Of a DNA stretch of 64,000 bases, positions 1 through 9,645 are shown in pieces. The stretch is from positions 29,394 through 93,393 of the forward strand of contig DATNIE010000033.1 in NCBI GenBank assembly GCA_035604595.1. Reading direction: 5' to 3'. The notes beneath the pieces were generated by a model. It worked only from the letters and a program-made list of their open reading frames with translations. It had not been told where the DNA came from and did no database searches. Made by a program: the position numbers and the translations under genes. This DNA comes from CAIKZZ01 sp035604595. GTDB taxonomy: Bacteria > Pseudomonadota > Gammaproteobacteria > Steroidobacterales > Steroidobacteraceae. Each line of letters begins with the position of its first letter. The stretch's first letter is position 1.

Positions 1-1595
1 GTGAGGTCACCCATCAGGCGGCCGGCCGGGCTCAGCATTGGTGCCAGCCGAATCCGGCCGATCGCGGGCATCCGGTTGGCCAGCAGCCGGTTGAGCCACT
101 TCTCCGCGCCCCGCCCCGACACCTCGTACCGGGCGTACACGGCGGCGTCGAGCAGGCCGGCGGCCGCACGGGTGGCTAGCACCTCGGCCGCGACGAAGTC
201 GTCCGCGTCCGAGCGCCGCGCCGAGGGCGTCTCGACGAAGTCCGGCCGTCCGGGCGCGAAATACTGCGGGGTTTCCGTACCCCACACCACGCCGAAGCGG
301 GCACCGGCAGCCACCTGCAGGTCGTACACCGGCGCGGTCTTGAGCGGGCGGCCCGCCGGCAGCTCCTCGTTAGGGTAGGCGAGCACGAAGCGCCGCGCGT
401 AGAACTGCGCCGTGGTGTCCCTGAGGTACGTATCGTTGCTGGCAAACGCGCCATAGCGCGCGACGTCCATGCCGAAGACGTCCGCGCCGGGGTCGCCGTC
501 GACGATCCAGCGCGCCAGCACGAGGCCGATTGCGCCGCCCTGCGAAAAGCCCGACATGCACCCGCAAGCCGTCCAGTAATTGCGCAGTCCCGGCACGGGG
601 CCGACGAGCGGATTGCCGTCCGGAGTGAATGTGAACGCTCCGTTGACCCAGCGGCGGATTCCGGCGGCGGCGAGCGACGGGAAGCGCCGGAAACCGATGG
701 CCAATTCATCGCTGATCCGATCGATCTCCTCCGGGATCAGGTCCATCCCGTAGTCCCAGTCAGCCCCCTCTGTCTTCCAGTGGCGCGGGTTGCGCTCGTA
801 GACGCCGAGCAGCACGCCCTTGCGTTCCTGCTGCAGGTACGTGAAGCCCTCCAGGTCGGTGACGCACGGCATCTCGTCCTTTCGTGCCACGAGTTCCGGC
901 AGGTCCTCGGTGACCAGGTAGTGATGCTGCATTGGCGTCAGCGGCAGGTCGATGCCTGCCATCCGCCCCACGCGCCGCGCCCACAGGCCGGCGGCATTGA
1001 CGACGTGCTCCGCCGTGACTACGCCGTGCTCGGTGTCGACCCGCCAGCGTCCGTCGGGCAACGCCGTGAGCGCCAGCACCCGGTTCCGCAGGATGATGTC
1101 GGCACCGCGTTTCCTTGCGGCTCCGGCGAACGCATGCGTCGCGCCGTGCGGATCGACTGCACCTTCGTGCGGATCGAACAGGCCGCCAAGCAAGCCTGCC
1201 GGATCGACGATCGGGCAGTCGGCGACGATTTCGTCCGGGGTGGCGAGCCGGGTGCCAATCCCCAGCGTCTGGTACAGGGCCCATTCGGCTTTGAGCCACT
1301 CCCAGCGCGCAGGCGTCGTTGCGAGGCTGTAGCCGCCCGGCATGTGCATGCCGACGCTCTGGCCACTTTCCTCCTCGATCTCCTTGTAGAGGTTGATCGT
1401 GTAGGCCTGGAGCGCGGCGATGTTGGGATCATCGTTGAGCGCATGAAATCCGCCCGCGGCGTGCCAGGACGAGCCAACCGTGAGCTCCGCGCGCTCGATC
1501 AGTGCACTGTCCGACCAGCCGAGCCGGGCGAGCTGATAGAGCACGCTGGTGCCGACGATGCCGCCGCCGATGACGACGACCCGATAATCAGTCTT
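1..1595 (-). CDS. FAD-dependent dimethylglycine/sarcosine dehydrogenase-like protein (C-terminus off window)
   Basis: Reading the minus strand from a GTG at 1595 gives an uninterrupted flavoprotein that leaves the window at position 1, so about 531 N-terminal residues are visible. The start follows a strong GGGGGAGG ribosome site. Residues 6-16 carry a Rossmann dinucleotide motif (VVVIGGGIVG). Residue 46 is the His of the SSWHAAG motif, which in dimethylglycine and sarcosine dehydrogenases holds FAD covalently. A DAO oxidoreductase domain follows, and the last visible part is entering the FAO_M/GcvT-like linker, so a folate-binding domain probably lies outside the window. It is divergent from soxBDAG, so both likely act in N-methyl amine catabolism. 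The exact substrate (dimethylglycine, sarcosine or another N-methyl amine) cannot be told. Confidence 0.85.
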
Positions 1596-1802
1596 CACGC
1601 GCCTCCCCCACGCTGCGGGCGGCACATTATGCCCCGCGGCGGGTCGTTGCCGCCCGGGCTCACCGCACCGATGTGCCGGAAATCCGGCCCGCCGCCCGCC
1701 GCGCGCGGCGTGTATGCTTGCCGGCATCCATCAAAGACACGCGGGTCCGCCCGGGACGGCATGCCGCAATGGCGCCGCCGCGGCCGACCGCGAGGTGCGT
1801 CG

Positions 1803-3077
1803 GTGAAAGGGCCAGAACCGCGGTACTCTGCCTGGGCACTGCTGCGCGCACGTCTGGCGGGCGCCGGCTACTGGCGGCCGCTGTGGAGCGGCCGACGGCT
1901 GCAGGACGCCTATGACGTCGTCGTCGTCGGCGCCGGCGGACACGGACTCGCGACCGCCTACCACCTCGCGCGCGACCATCGCATCCACCGGGTTGCGGTG
2001 CTCGAGAAGCGCCTCGTTGGCTACGGCAACGTGGGACGCAACACGACGATCGTGCGCTCGAACTACCTGCTCCCCGAAAACCACTACTTCTACGAGGACT
2101 CCCTGCGGCGCTGGGAGCGGCTGTCGCACGAACTCAACTACAACGTCATGTACAGCCCGCGCGGCATCGTTGACCTCGCGCTGTCGGACGGCGAGATGGT
2201 CGACCTCGCCCGGCGCGGCAATGCGATGCGCCTCGCCGGCATCGACGCGGAGCTCCTCGACCGGCGCGGCGTGCTCAGGTTCGCGCCGGAGCTCGCTGCC
2301 TCCGGTCCCCGGCGTTTCGACATTGTCGGGGGACTGTTGCAGCGCCGCGGTGGCACTGTCCGGCACGATGCAGTGGCGTGGGGCTATGCGCGGGCAGCGA
2401 CGGCGCTCGGTGTGGACATCATCGAGGACTGCGAGGTCACCGGCGTGCGCACCGAGGGCAGCGTCGCGACCGGAGTCGAGACGAGGCGCGGCTACGTCAA
2501 GGCCGACCGGATCGTGTTCGCGGTGGCGGGCCACACCGGGGCGATCGGCGAGATGCTGGGTGTGCACTTGCCAGTCGAGACCCACCTACTGCAGGCGATG
2601 GTCACCGAACCGGTGAAGCCGCTCGTGAGTTCGGTGTTGGTGTACGTATACCCCCACGGCGAATGCTACGTGACGCAGTCAGATCGCGGCGGCGTACTGA
2701 TGGGCGGGTTCATGGACGGTTTTCCGTCCTACACGCAGGAAGGCCAGTGGTTCCGACTCGAGGATGTGGTCCGGAGCGCGGTGGCACTCCTGCCCCAGCT
2801 GGCATCGCTGCGGATCCTGCGCCAGTGGGCCGGCGTCCAGGACATGACGATGGACGGCAGCTTCATCATCGACCGGATCCGCTACGACAACGTGTTCCTG
2901 AACGGCGGCTGGTGCTACGGCGGGTTCAAGACCATTCCTGCCTCGGGCGCCGCCTGTGCCGCGCTCGTCGCCACCGGCACGGCGCCCGACCTCATTCGCG
3001 CGCACGGGCTCGCGCGCTTCGCGACCGGCCACCTGCTCGACGAAAGCGGCGGTGGTCCGTTCCCGGTGCGGCTATGA
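1803..3077 (+). CDS. soxB: Sarcosine oxidase subunit beta
   Basis: SoxB is the flavin-bearing catalytic subunit of heterotetrameric sarcosine oxidase, which oxidises sarcosine to glycine and a one-carbon unit. I start it at GTG 1803 (424 aa), after GAGGTG with 5 bases of spacing, because the family begins with an RYSAWALLR-type sequence, seen here from residue 7. An open frame extends far upstream but is antisense to the neighbouring flavoprotein. The dinucleotide motif GAGGHG is at residues 43-48. The GRNTT motif follows it. His188, in the TVRHDAVAWGYARAA stretch, aligns with the histidine that binds FMN covalently in this family. It overlaps soxD by ATGA. Confidence 0.95.
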   Translation: MKGPEPRYSAWALLRARLAGAGYWRPLWSGRRLQDAYDVVVVGAGGHGLATAYHLARDHRIHRVAVLEKRLVGYGNVGRNTTIVRSNYLLPENHYFYEDSLRRWERLSHELNYNVMYSPRGIVDLALSDGEMVDLARRGNAMRLAGIDAELLDRRGVLRFAPELAASGPRRFDIVGGLLQRRGGTVRHDAVAWGYARAATALGVDIIEDCEVTGVRTEGSVATGVETRRGYVKADRIVFAVAGHTGAIGEMLGVHLPVETHLLQAMVTEPVKPLVSSVLVYVYPHGECYVTQSDRGGVLMGGFMDGFPSYTQEGQWFRLEDVVRSAVALLPQLASLRILRQWAGVQDMTMDGSFIIDRIRYDNVFLNGGWCYGGFKTIPASGAACAALVATGTAPDLIRAHGLARFATGHLLDESGGGPFPVRL

Positions 3078-3316
3078 CGCGTCTGACGTGTCCGTTCTGC
3101 GGTCCGCGCGACCTCGAGGAGTTCCTGTTCCGCAAGACGTTGCCCGAACCCGGTGCCAGCGCGTACGCGCAGGTCTATGAACGGGCGAACCGGCTCGAGG
3201 ACAGCCTCGAGCACTGGCAACACGTGCACGGCTGCCGCGCCTGGCTACTGATCCGCCGCAACCCTTCGACGGGAGAGGTGCTCAAGCTCGAGCTGTTGGG
3301 CGGGGGCGGGCCATGA
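3074..3316 (+). CDS. soxD: Sarcosine oxidase subunit delta
   Basis: This is the small zinc-binding subunit of heterotetrameric sarcosine oxidase, 80 aa, slightly short for the family. A CPFC pair near the N-terminus and the HWQHVHGC motif near residues 51-58 are the expected zinc ligands. Its ATG overlaps the soxB stop and its stop overlaps the soxA ATG, so the three are translationally coupled. The order B-D-A-G is the standard one for this operon. SoxD is thought to have a structural role, with no flavin of its own. Confidence 0.93.
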   Translation: MTRLTCPFCGPRDLEEFLFRKTLPEPGASAYAQVYERANRLEDSLEHWQHVHGCRAWLLIRRNPSTGEVLKLELLGGGGP

Positions 3317-6264
3317 GCCCCAAGGGGATCCGCGTGGGCTCGCGGCTGGCCTCGGCACCCGTCCGCTTCTGGTTCGACGGCCGGCAGTACACGGGCCAGC
3401 GCGGCGACACCGCCGCCTCCGCGCTGCTGGCGCACGGCGTGCGAGTCCTCGGCCGCAGCCTCAAATATCGCCGCCCGCGCGGGCTGCTCACCGCGGGTCC
3501 GGAGGAGCCCAACGTGCTGCTGACCGTGGGCAGCAGGCCGGCCGTCATTCCGAACGTGCCGGCACCGCAGCTCGTGCTCACCGACGATCTCGAGTTCCGG
3601 AGCCAGAACCGCTGGCCGTCACTGCGCTGCGACCTGGCGTCTGCTCTGCAGGCCGGCGGTGGGTTCTTCGGCGCAGGCTTCTACTACAAGACCTTTATGT
3701 GGCCGTCGTGGCGGAGCTACGAGACGATCGTCCGCAACCTAGCTGGCCTCGGCGAGGCGCCGCGCGCCGCGAGACTCCCGCCGCCGACGATCGAACATCT
3801 GTCGTGCGATGTGCTGGTCGGCGGCGCCGGGCCAGCGGGTCTCGCCGCGGCGCTGGCCGCGGCCCGTACCGGTGCCCGGGTCGTGGTCTGCGAGCGCGAG
3901 CCGGAGTACGGCGGGGAGCTCGAGTTCGAGGGCGGTACCATCGACGGCCGCCCGGGTGCGCAGTGGATTGCCGAGGTTGCGGCCGAGCTCGCGCGGCGCG
4001 GAGTACGGATGCTGACGGACACGGCGATCGTCGGCGGCTCCGGCGGCCTGCTGATTGCGCATGCCGAGCCGGGCGGGCTCGCCGGTCACAACCGGATCTA
4101 CCGGATCCGGCCGCAGCGCTTCGTGATCGCGATGGGCGCGGTTGAGCGTCCGATTGCGTTCGTGGACAACGACCGGCCGGGGGTCATGCTGCTCGGCGCC
4201 GCCGAGCGTTATCTCGCCCGGTACGGCGCCGCCGCCGGCAACAACCTGGTCCTGTTTGGAAACCACGATCGACTGTATGCCGCGGCCGCGCGCTTCCTCG
4301 CCGCCGGCCTGCGGGTGCGCGCGATCGTGGACTCGCGCACCGACTTCGCCATGGCCGAGGGCGGGACAACGGCGAGCGGCCTGCGCGCGGAGCTGCAGCG
4401 CGGGGGCGTCGAGTGCCTGCCGGGACACGCGGTGCTCGCGGCCGAGGGTGGGGTCACCGTGCGTGGCGCGCGGGTCGCGCCGCTTGCCTCGCCTCACGAT
4501 GAGCGACACATCATCTGCGATGCGATTCTGGTGAGCGGCGGCTGGTCGCCCGCCGTCCATGCCGGCCTACACGAGGGCGGCAAGCGCCGCTATGCCGATT
4601 GCAGTGCCGCGTTCATCGCAGCTGGCCAGCCCGAGTGGCGGATGAGCGCCGGTGCGAGCAATGCCGCACTCGATCTCGCAGCTGTGGTCGCCGACGGCTT
4701 TGCCGCCGGCGAGCGGGCAGCTCGGGCGAGTGGCGCCGCTGGCAGCGCCGGGCCGGCCCCGGTCGCGTCCGGTGACGGGCCGCCGCGACTCGCGCCATTC
4801 TGGAGCTCGCCGGCATCGACGTATCAGGAAAAGCGGCAGTTCGTCGATTTCCAGAACGACGTCACGGTGGCAGATCTTCGCCAGGCGCTCGCGGAAGGCT
4901 TCATCGACATCGAGCACATCAAGCGCTATACGACCCTCGGCGTCGGCACGGAGCAGGGCCGGACCTGCGACGTCCTCGGCGCGGCGATCGTCGCAGAGCT
5001 GAAACGCGAGACCTTGCTTGCGGTCGGCACGAGCCGCACTCGGCCACCATACCATCCGGTTACGCTCGCCGCGCTTGCCGGTCATCGGGTCGGGCAACAG
5101 CTGCGGCCGCTGAGACGAACGCCACTGCACGAATGGCACGAGGCTCACGGCGGGGTGCTCGAACCGGCGGAGTACTGGATGCGCGCGCGCTATTACCGTG
5201 CGAACGGCGCCGACGCCTTCGCCGCCGGGGTTGCCGAGGCGGCACGGGTGCGCGCGGCCGGCGGCATTCTCGACGGTTCGACGCTCGGCAAGATCGAGGT
5301 CGCCGGCCAGGACGCGGCGGCCTATCTCGACCGGATGTATCTGACCCAGGCGAGTGCGATCAAGGTCGGGCGCAGCAAGTACATGGTGAACCTGCGCGAG
5401 GATGGCATGGTGCTCGATGACGGCATCGTGCTCCGGCTCGCCGACGACCGGTACCTCGCGACGACGAGCTCCGGTCACGCCGGACACATGCTGGCCCACT
5501 TCGAGCACTACGCCGATACCGAGTGGAGCGGCCGCGAGGTCGCGCTCACAGACGTCACCGAAGCCTGGGCCGTCATCGTCGTCGCGGGCCCGGCGAGCCG
5601 CGACACATTGCGGGCCGTGCTGGGCAGCGCCTGGCACGCGGACCTCGAACGACTGACGCACATGGACTTCGCGACCGGTCGCTGGCACAGCCGCGAGCTC
5701 CGGGTGCTGCGGGCGGGCTTCTCCGGCGAGCTCGCCTTCGAGCTGCACTGCCGGCCGGCGATTGCCATGCCGCTCTGGCAGGCACTGGTCGATGCCGGGC
5801 TTGAGCCGTACGGTCTGGAAGCGCTCGACGTCCTGCGGGTCGAGAAGGGCTACCTCGTCGGCGCCGAGCTGAACGGCCAGACCACGCCGTACGACCTCGG
5901 CATGGACGGCCTCGTCAAGTTGGGTAACCCCTGCGTCGGCCGGGCGCTGCTCGACCGACCGGCGTTTCACGAGGCCTCGCGCCCGCGGCTCGTGGGACTG
6001 AGGGCCGCCGACGGGAAGGCGACCATCCTCGGCGGCGCGCAGATCACGACGGCTGCCGCTTCAAGCCGCCCGGTCGGCCACATCACCTCGGCTGCCTACA
6101 GTCCGGCGCTGCGCCAATGGATCGGCCTTGCGCTGGTCGCGCGCTCGCTCGCCGCGGATGGCACAGAGCTCGTGGCCCGCGATCCACTCCGCAACGGCGA
6201 CACCCCGGTGCGCGTGAGCCCCCTGGTGCACTTCGATCCGAACGGCGAGCGCATGAAGTCGTGA
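3313..6264 (+). CDS. soxA: Sarcosine oxidase subunit alpha
   Basis: This is the large subunit of heterotetrameric sarcosine oxidase, 983 aa, full length for the family. Residues 1-100 form the 2Fe-2S_4-like domain (FDGRQYTGQRGDTAASAL, then LKYRRPRGL). A NAD(P)-binding Rossmann domain starts near residue 165 with DVLVGGAGPAGLAAALA, and the C-terminal 380 residues are the GcvT-like tetrahydrofolate domain that receives the one-carbon unit as 5,10-methylene-THF. The ATG at 3313 overlaps the soxD stop, and the stop overlaps the soxG GTG. It works with SoxB, SoxD and SoxG in the cytoplasm. Confidence 0.96.
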   Translation: MSPKGIRVGSRLASAPVRFWFDGRQYTGQRGDTAASALLAHGVRVLGRSLKYRRPRGLLTAGPEEPNVLLTVGSRPAVIPNVPAPQLVLTDDLEFRSQNRWPSLRCDLASALQAGGGFFGAGFYYKTFMWPSWRSYETIVRNLAGLGEAPRAARLPPPTIEHLSCDVLVGGAGPAGLAAALAAARTGARVVVCEREPEYGGELEFEGGTIDGRPGAQWIAEVAAELARRGVRMLTDTAIVGGSGGLLIAHAEPGGLAGHNRIYRIRPQRFVIAMGAVERPIAFVDNDRPGVMLLGAAERYLARYGAAAGNNLVLFGNHDRLYAAAARFLAAGLRVRAIVDSRTDFAMAEGGTTASGLRAELQRGGVECLPGHAVLAAEGGVTVRGARVAPLASPHDERHIICDAILVSGGWSPAVHAGLHEGGKRRYADCSAAFIAAGQPEWRMSAGASNAALDLAAVVADGFAAGERAARASGAAGSAGPAPVASGDGPPRLAPFWSSPASTYQEKRQFVDFQNDVTVADLRQALAEGFIDIEHIKRYTTLGVGTEQGRTCDVLGAAIVAELKRETLLAVGTSRTRPPYHPVTLAALAGHRVGQQLRPLRRTPLHEWHEAHGGVLEPAEYWMRARYYRANGADAFAAGVAEAARVRAAGGILDGSTLGKIEVAGQDAAAYLDRMYLTQASAIKVGRSKYMVNLREDGMVLDDGIVLRLADDRYLATTSSGHAGHMLAHFEHYADTEWSGREVALTDVTEAWAVIVVAGPASRDTLRAVLGSAWHADLERLTHMDFATGRWHSRELRVLRAGFSGELAFELHCRPAIAMPLWQALVDAGLEPYGLEALDVLRVEKGYLVGAELNGQTTPYDLGMDGLVKLGNPCVGRALLDRPAFHEASRPRLVGLRAADGKATILGGAQITTAAASSRPVGHITSAAYSPALRQWIGLALVARSLAADGTELVARDPLRNGDTPVRVSPLVHFDPNGERMKS

Positions 6265-6767
6265 AGTCGAATCATCACTCCCAGGCTGCTGATCAGTACC
6301 GGATCGACGGTCCGAGGGCGGAGCCCGTACTCGAGTTCAAGTCATTCGCGTATCCGCTGGTCGGCGGGCCGGGCGTGGATCTTGCCGTATCACCCGGTGC
6401 TGTGCGCCGCGACTCGGCCGGCCGGGCGACGCTGCTGCACTTCGCGCCGGGGCGGTTCCTGCTGCCGGAGCCGACGCCGGACCTCGCGCGGCAGATCGAT
6501 TCGCTCGCCCGCGCGGGTGTCGGCGTCGCATTCGACGTCGACGGCAAGTGGCGTGAACTGACCATCACCGGAGCGGGAGCCGACCGGCTGCTGTCATCCG
6601 GTGCCGATGTGGCCGCGATGCTTGCGCATCGGGACTGCGCGGCACTGCATTTGTTCGATTGCCCCGTTGTGCTCGCGCGCCGGACCGACGGATTTGATCT
6701 GTGGGTTCAGGCGAGCTACGCGACCGATTTTCGGGAAACGCTCGACCGGATCCGCGGGCAGCGCTAG
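6261..6767 (+). CDS. soxG: Sarcosine oxidase subunit gamma
   Basis: Last gene of the soxBDAG operon, 168 aa. The start is GTG 6261, four bases before the end of soxA (GTGA overlap), which fits the coupling seen throughout the operon. The protein has the gamma-subunit pattern: a GPG..LAVSPG segment, then FLLPEP, and a C-terminal LWVQASYATDF stretch typical of SoxG/YgfZ-like folds. It is a non-catalytic partner of SoxA. Identification rests on operon position plus these motifs, because gamma subunits diverge strongly. Confidence 0.88.
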   Translation: MKSNHHSQAADQYRIDGPRAEPVLEFKSFAYPLVGGPGVDLAVSPGAVRRDSAGRATLLHFAPGRFLLPEPTPDLARQIDSLARAGVGVAFDVDGKWRELTITGAGADRLLSSGADVAAMLAHRDCAALHLFDCPVVLARRTDGFDLWVQASYATDFRETLDRIRGQR

Positions 6768-6816
6768 GCCCGCGCGGCCGAACGCGCCGTGCACTGCGAT
6801 TGACGGGCGCGTCGTG

Positions 6817-7401
6817 CTAGGGGAACAGCCAGAGAAAGCCGACGGAGCTGAAATTCAAATTACCGCCCGTGGCCCGCATCTGCTCGAAGTCCAAGCGCAC
6901 GGCAAATGCCCCGGCCTTGATCTGTGCGCCGGCGCCCCAGGCGAATTCAGACTCCGTCCGATTGAATCCCTCGCATGCGGTTCCCGAAGCGCACGCGCTG
7001 AATCCGGGACCGAGACTCACATTTGCGCGCTGCTGCACGTTCGAAAGCCCCGCCTTGCCATAGAGATCGAGGTACGGGAGCGGCAGTGGCAGGTACCCGA
7101 GGCCGAATACAGCGGGCCCGCTGGCCTGCGAGTCGACACGGCCGAAGCTGCTGAAGGCGTGCGGGCTCCCGAGGTCGACATACTCCACTTCCGCTCCGAA
7201 CAGGCTGATCGGCCGCAGGCCGAACAGCGCCTTCCAGCCCGTGTCATGGGCGCTGAAGCTCAGCGAGTCGACATTCACCTCGGACTGCCCGACCCCGAAG
7301 CCGACATAGGCGCCGAGCCCCTCGTCCGCGCAGGCTGAACTCAGCGGCACGGCGCAGGCAAGCGTCGCAAACATGAGACACCAGACGCGGTTGGGCAACA
7401 C
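6817..7401 (-). CDS. Outer-membrane beta-barrel protein
   Basis: A predicted exported protein of 194 aa. I start it at GTG 7401 because AAGGAG sits 6 bases upstream and the resulting N-terminus is a clean signal peptide (VLPNRVW, a hydrophobic stretch, then SSACA-DEG at about residue 25). The mature part alternates hydrophobic residues and ends in aromatic WLFP, which suits an OmpA/OmpW-like barrel of about eight strands. Two cysteines (ACASGTACEG) could form a loop disulfide. It is convergent with soxG and probably monocistronic. Function unknown; the fold call is inferred from pattern. Confidence 0.75.
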   Translation of the reverse strand: MLPNRVWCLMFATLACAVPLSSACADEGLGAYVGFGVGQSEVNVDSLSFSAHDTGWKALFGLRPISLFGAEVEYVDLGSPHAFSSFGRVDSQASGPAVFGLGYLPLPLPYLDLYGKAGLSNVQQRANVSLGPGFSACASGTACEGFNRTESEFAWGAGAQIKAGAFAVRLDFEQMRATGGNLNFSSVGFLWLFP

Positions 7402-7813
7402 TGCGGTCTCCTTGATCCGGCCCGTTAACGCTGTCGGGCACGAGCGGTTGACGTCCGGGCGGGTCTTGACCGACGTGATAGCTACCGACGGCCCGCCGCC
7501 GTCGGCCCTGCACCAATCGTAGCAGGATGCCTGCGGCGGCAGGCTATCGGATCGCGATGCGCCACAAGAGTTCCCGTCGGCGCTGCGCCGGGGCGTACCG
7601 GACTGACCAATCGTCAAACCCAGCGCCGCGCCCAGCCGCAGGACATGAAGGCGGTCCCGCTCCGCTCTGGGACGGACCGACCTCCGTGCTGCGTCTCATC
7701 GCCGTAGCCGGTCACGGCGAACGAGTACGGCGTGCGCTGCCACGCGCGCCCCGACCCACGGTCGAATCCGGTCGCTGGCGGCAGGCCCGCCTCAGCGACC
7801 GGTTCGCCTCGAA
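7402..7813. other. Intergenic stretch with no supported gene
   Basis: About 410 bases between the barrel protein start and the end of the UrcA gene, both on the minus strand. It should hold the barrel-protein promoter next to 7402. Reading frames here are short and arginine/proline-rich on both strands and match nothing I recognise. No clear repeat or terminator hairpin was found. Confidence 0.5.
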
Positions 7814-8158
7814 TCAACCCTGGCCACCACCCGCACCGCTGCGAGCTGCGTGCAACGCGCTCAACCCCGGTTGATTGAGCTTCCGCACGGCGGTCGCGAC
7901 AGTGTCATTGATGCAGCGATCGTAGGTCGTCGACACACGCGTGCCGGTGAGCATGCGTTCGGGCTCGCAATACTGCTTTGCGGCCCCGCGAATGCGCGCG
8001 TACAGCACTTCCACGCCCGCGGGCGTGGCGAGGTTGAGGTCGCCGTACGTGATGCGAATTCCCGGTGCATCGGTCGCCGCCTCGGAAGCGAGGCACGGCA
8101 GACACATGGTGGCACTGACAGTCAGGGCGGAGAGGAGTTCGGATAGACGGACTGACAT
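7814..8158 (-). CDS. UrcA family protein
   Basis: A small exported protein of 114 aa. ATG 8158 follows AAGGAA at 7 bases. Residues 1-30 are a signal peptide (MSVRLSELLSALTVSATM, cleaving near CLASEA). The mature chain carries the UrcA pattern: ITYGDLNLATPAGVEVLYAR, then RGAAKQYCEPE, and a second cysteine in YDRCINDTVATAV, likely a disulfide partner. UrcA proteins are small periplasmic or outer-envelope proteins of unknown function found in Alphaproteobacteria and some Gammaproteobacteria, which is a weak hint to the organism. Confidence 0.85.
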   Translation of the reverse strand: MSVRLSELLSALTVSATMCLPCLASEAATDAPGIRITYGDLNLATPAGVEVLYARIRGAAKQYCEPERMLTGTRVSTTYDRCINDTVATAVRKLNQPGLSALHAARSGAGGGQG

Positions 8159-8395
8159 ACAGGGTTCCTTGTGGTCAGGGTTATACGCGGCAATGTTCAG
8201 CATAGGCGCCGCGGCAGGCTGCAGATCACACCTCGTCTCGCGGCGGGCGCGCTTCGGCGCATCCACGGCACGGAGTTTGGATGCGGCCCGCGCCCACATG
8301 GTTTGAACCACCGCCAGCACGCGACGTGTCGCGGCCGTGCGCGAGTCCGCTACACTCTGCCGACGGACTCGCTGCCGGGCAGTGGAGGTAAGGGT

Positions 8396-8824
8396 ATGGA
8401 GATCACCGGTGGGTGCCTCTGCAAGGCCGTGCGCTACCGGTGTACGGCGGAACCGATCACGACGCGAGTCTGCTGGTGCAGGCTGTGTCAGTACCTCGGC
8501 GCCGGGGGCGGTACGGTCAACGTCTGCTTCGCGGCGGACGCCGTGACGGTCGACGGGCGGACCGCGGATTACTCGAGTGTTGCCGACAGCGGCAACATCA
8601 TGCACCGGCGCTTTTGCCCGACCTGCGGTACGCCGCTGTTCAGCAGCGCCGAGGCGCGGCCGCACCTGCTGTTCGTGCGCGCCGGCTCGCTCGACGACCC
8701 GGAGATCGCGAAGCCCGCAATGACGATCTGGACGGCGGAAGCACCGAGCTGGGCCTGCTTCGATGCCGGGCTGCCGTCCGTCGCGGGCCAGGCTGCACCG
8801 GCAGCGCCTGCTCCGCCGCGCTGA
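8396..8824 (+). CDS. GFA (CENP-V) family zinc protein
   Basis: A 142-aa protein of the glutathione-dependent formaldehyde-activating/CENP-V fold. The start ATG 8396 follows GGAGGTAAGGG. Zinc ligands are clear: GGCLCKAVRYRC at the N-terminus, CWCRLCQ around residue 30, and FCPTCGTPLF near residue 78. These are the cysteine pairs expected for the two zinc sites. Members are usually annotated as formaldehyde-activating, but for most the reaction is unproven. It stands alone before a GST gene. A link to formaldehyde released by N-demethylation nearby is only a guess. Confidence 0.88.
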   Translation: MEITGGCLCKAVRYRCTAEPITTRVCWCRLCQYLGAGGGTVNVCFAADAVTVDGRTADYSSVADSGNIMHRRFCPTCGTPLFSSAEARPHLLFVRAGSLDDPEIAKPAMTIWTAEAPSWACFDAGLPSVAGQAAPAAPAPPR

Positions 8825-9041
8825 GCGGTGCGGGCGCGGCGTGCCGTCCGGGGCGTTTCGTGAGGCGACTCGTCACGATGCCCCGGCTAATCGTTCAGAC
8901 GCGCCGCGGTGCTGGCGCCCGGCACCTCTGCGCGGACCGGCCGCGCCGGAACTCCCCGCGCGCCCGCGCGGGCCGAATTGGCCGGCGCTCAGCCATGCAG
9001 TATCGTTCGAACCCCACCGCCCATGAATCGGAGTCTGTGCC

Positions 9042-9635
9042 ATGAAGCTCTACTGGTGCCCGAAGACGCGCGCGGTGCGCGCCGTGTGGATGCTCGAGGA
9101 ACTTGGAGTTCAGTACGAGCGTGTGTTCATCGATATCCGTGATGCGGCGGCCAAGGCCAATCCCGCATTCCGCGCGGTCTCGCCGATGGGGAAGGTGCCG
9201 GCACTCGAGGACGGCACGACACGCCTGTGGGACTCCGGCGCAATCTGCGCCTATCTTGCCGACAAGTACCCGACCGCAGGCCTCGCCCCGCCGATCGGCA
9301 GTCCCGACCGCGGCGCATACCTGCAGTGGCTGCTATACACGAACTCGGTCATCGAACCGGCGATGGCCGAGAAGTTCACAAGCGCCCAGCCGAGCGCGGT
9401 CGCGCACGGCTGGGGCAGCTTCGCGCTAATGCTTGATGTGCTCCGCGACGGGCTCGCACGCGGTCCGTGGGTGCTGGGCGAGCGCTTCTCGGCGGCCGAC
9501 GTGCTGCTCGGCACCTCGTGCAATTTCATGCGGCAGTTCAAGATTCTGGAGAACGAGCCCGGCCTGTGCGCCTATGCCGATCGATGCGCGGCCCGTCCGG
9601 CATTCCAGCGTGCCGCGGCGCTCGATGTGCTGTAG
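9042..9635 (+). CDS. Glutathione S-transferase family protein
   Basis: A 197-aa cytosolic GST-like protein. The N-terminal 75 residues form the thioredoxin-fold domain (KLYWCPKTRAVRAVWMLEE), with the conserved cis-proline segment GKVPALEDG and the glutathione-contacting DSGAICAYLADKYP. The remaining residues form the helical C-terminal domain, including the FSAADVLLG capping motif. The catalytic residue near Trp4-Lys7 resembles bacterial beta/theta-like classes. It is separated from the GFA gene by about 220 bases and may have its own promoter. Substrate unknown. Confidence 0.92.
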   Translation: MKLYWCPKTRAVRAVWMLEELGVQYERVFIDIRDAAAKANPAFRAVSPMGKVPALEDGTTRLWDSGAICAYLADKYPTAGLAPPIGSPDRGAYLQWLLYTNSVIEPAMAEKFTSAQPSAVAHGWGSFALMLDVLRDGLARGPWVLGERFSAADVLLGTSCNFMRQFKILENEPGLCAYADRCAARPAFQRAAALDVL

Positions 9636-9645
9636 GCGCATCGCC

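Noticed and set aside
780..1802. Long open plus-strand frame continuous with soxB
   Set aside because: It is antisense to the covalent-flavin dehydrogenase on the minus strand, and SoxB homology begins only after GTG 1803.
7527..7874. 115-codon plus-strand frame
   Set aside because: Very Arg/Pro-rich, overlaps the end of the UrcA gene, no ribosome site.
9007..9020. tRNA-like GTTCGAACC string
   Set aside because: No matching T-stem, acceptor stem or anticodon arm around it.
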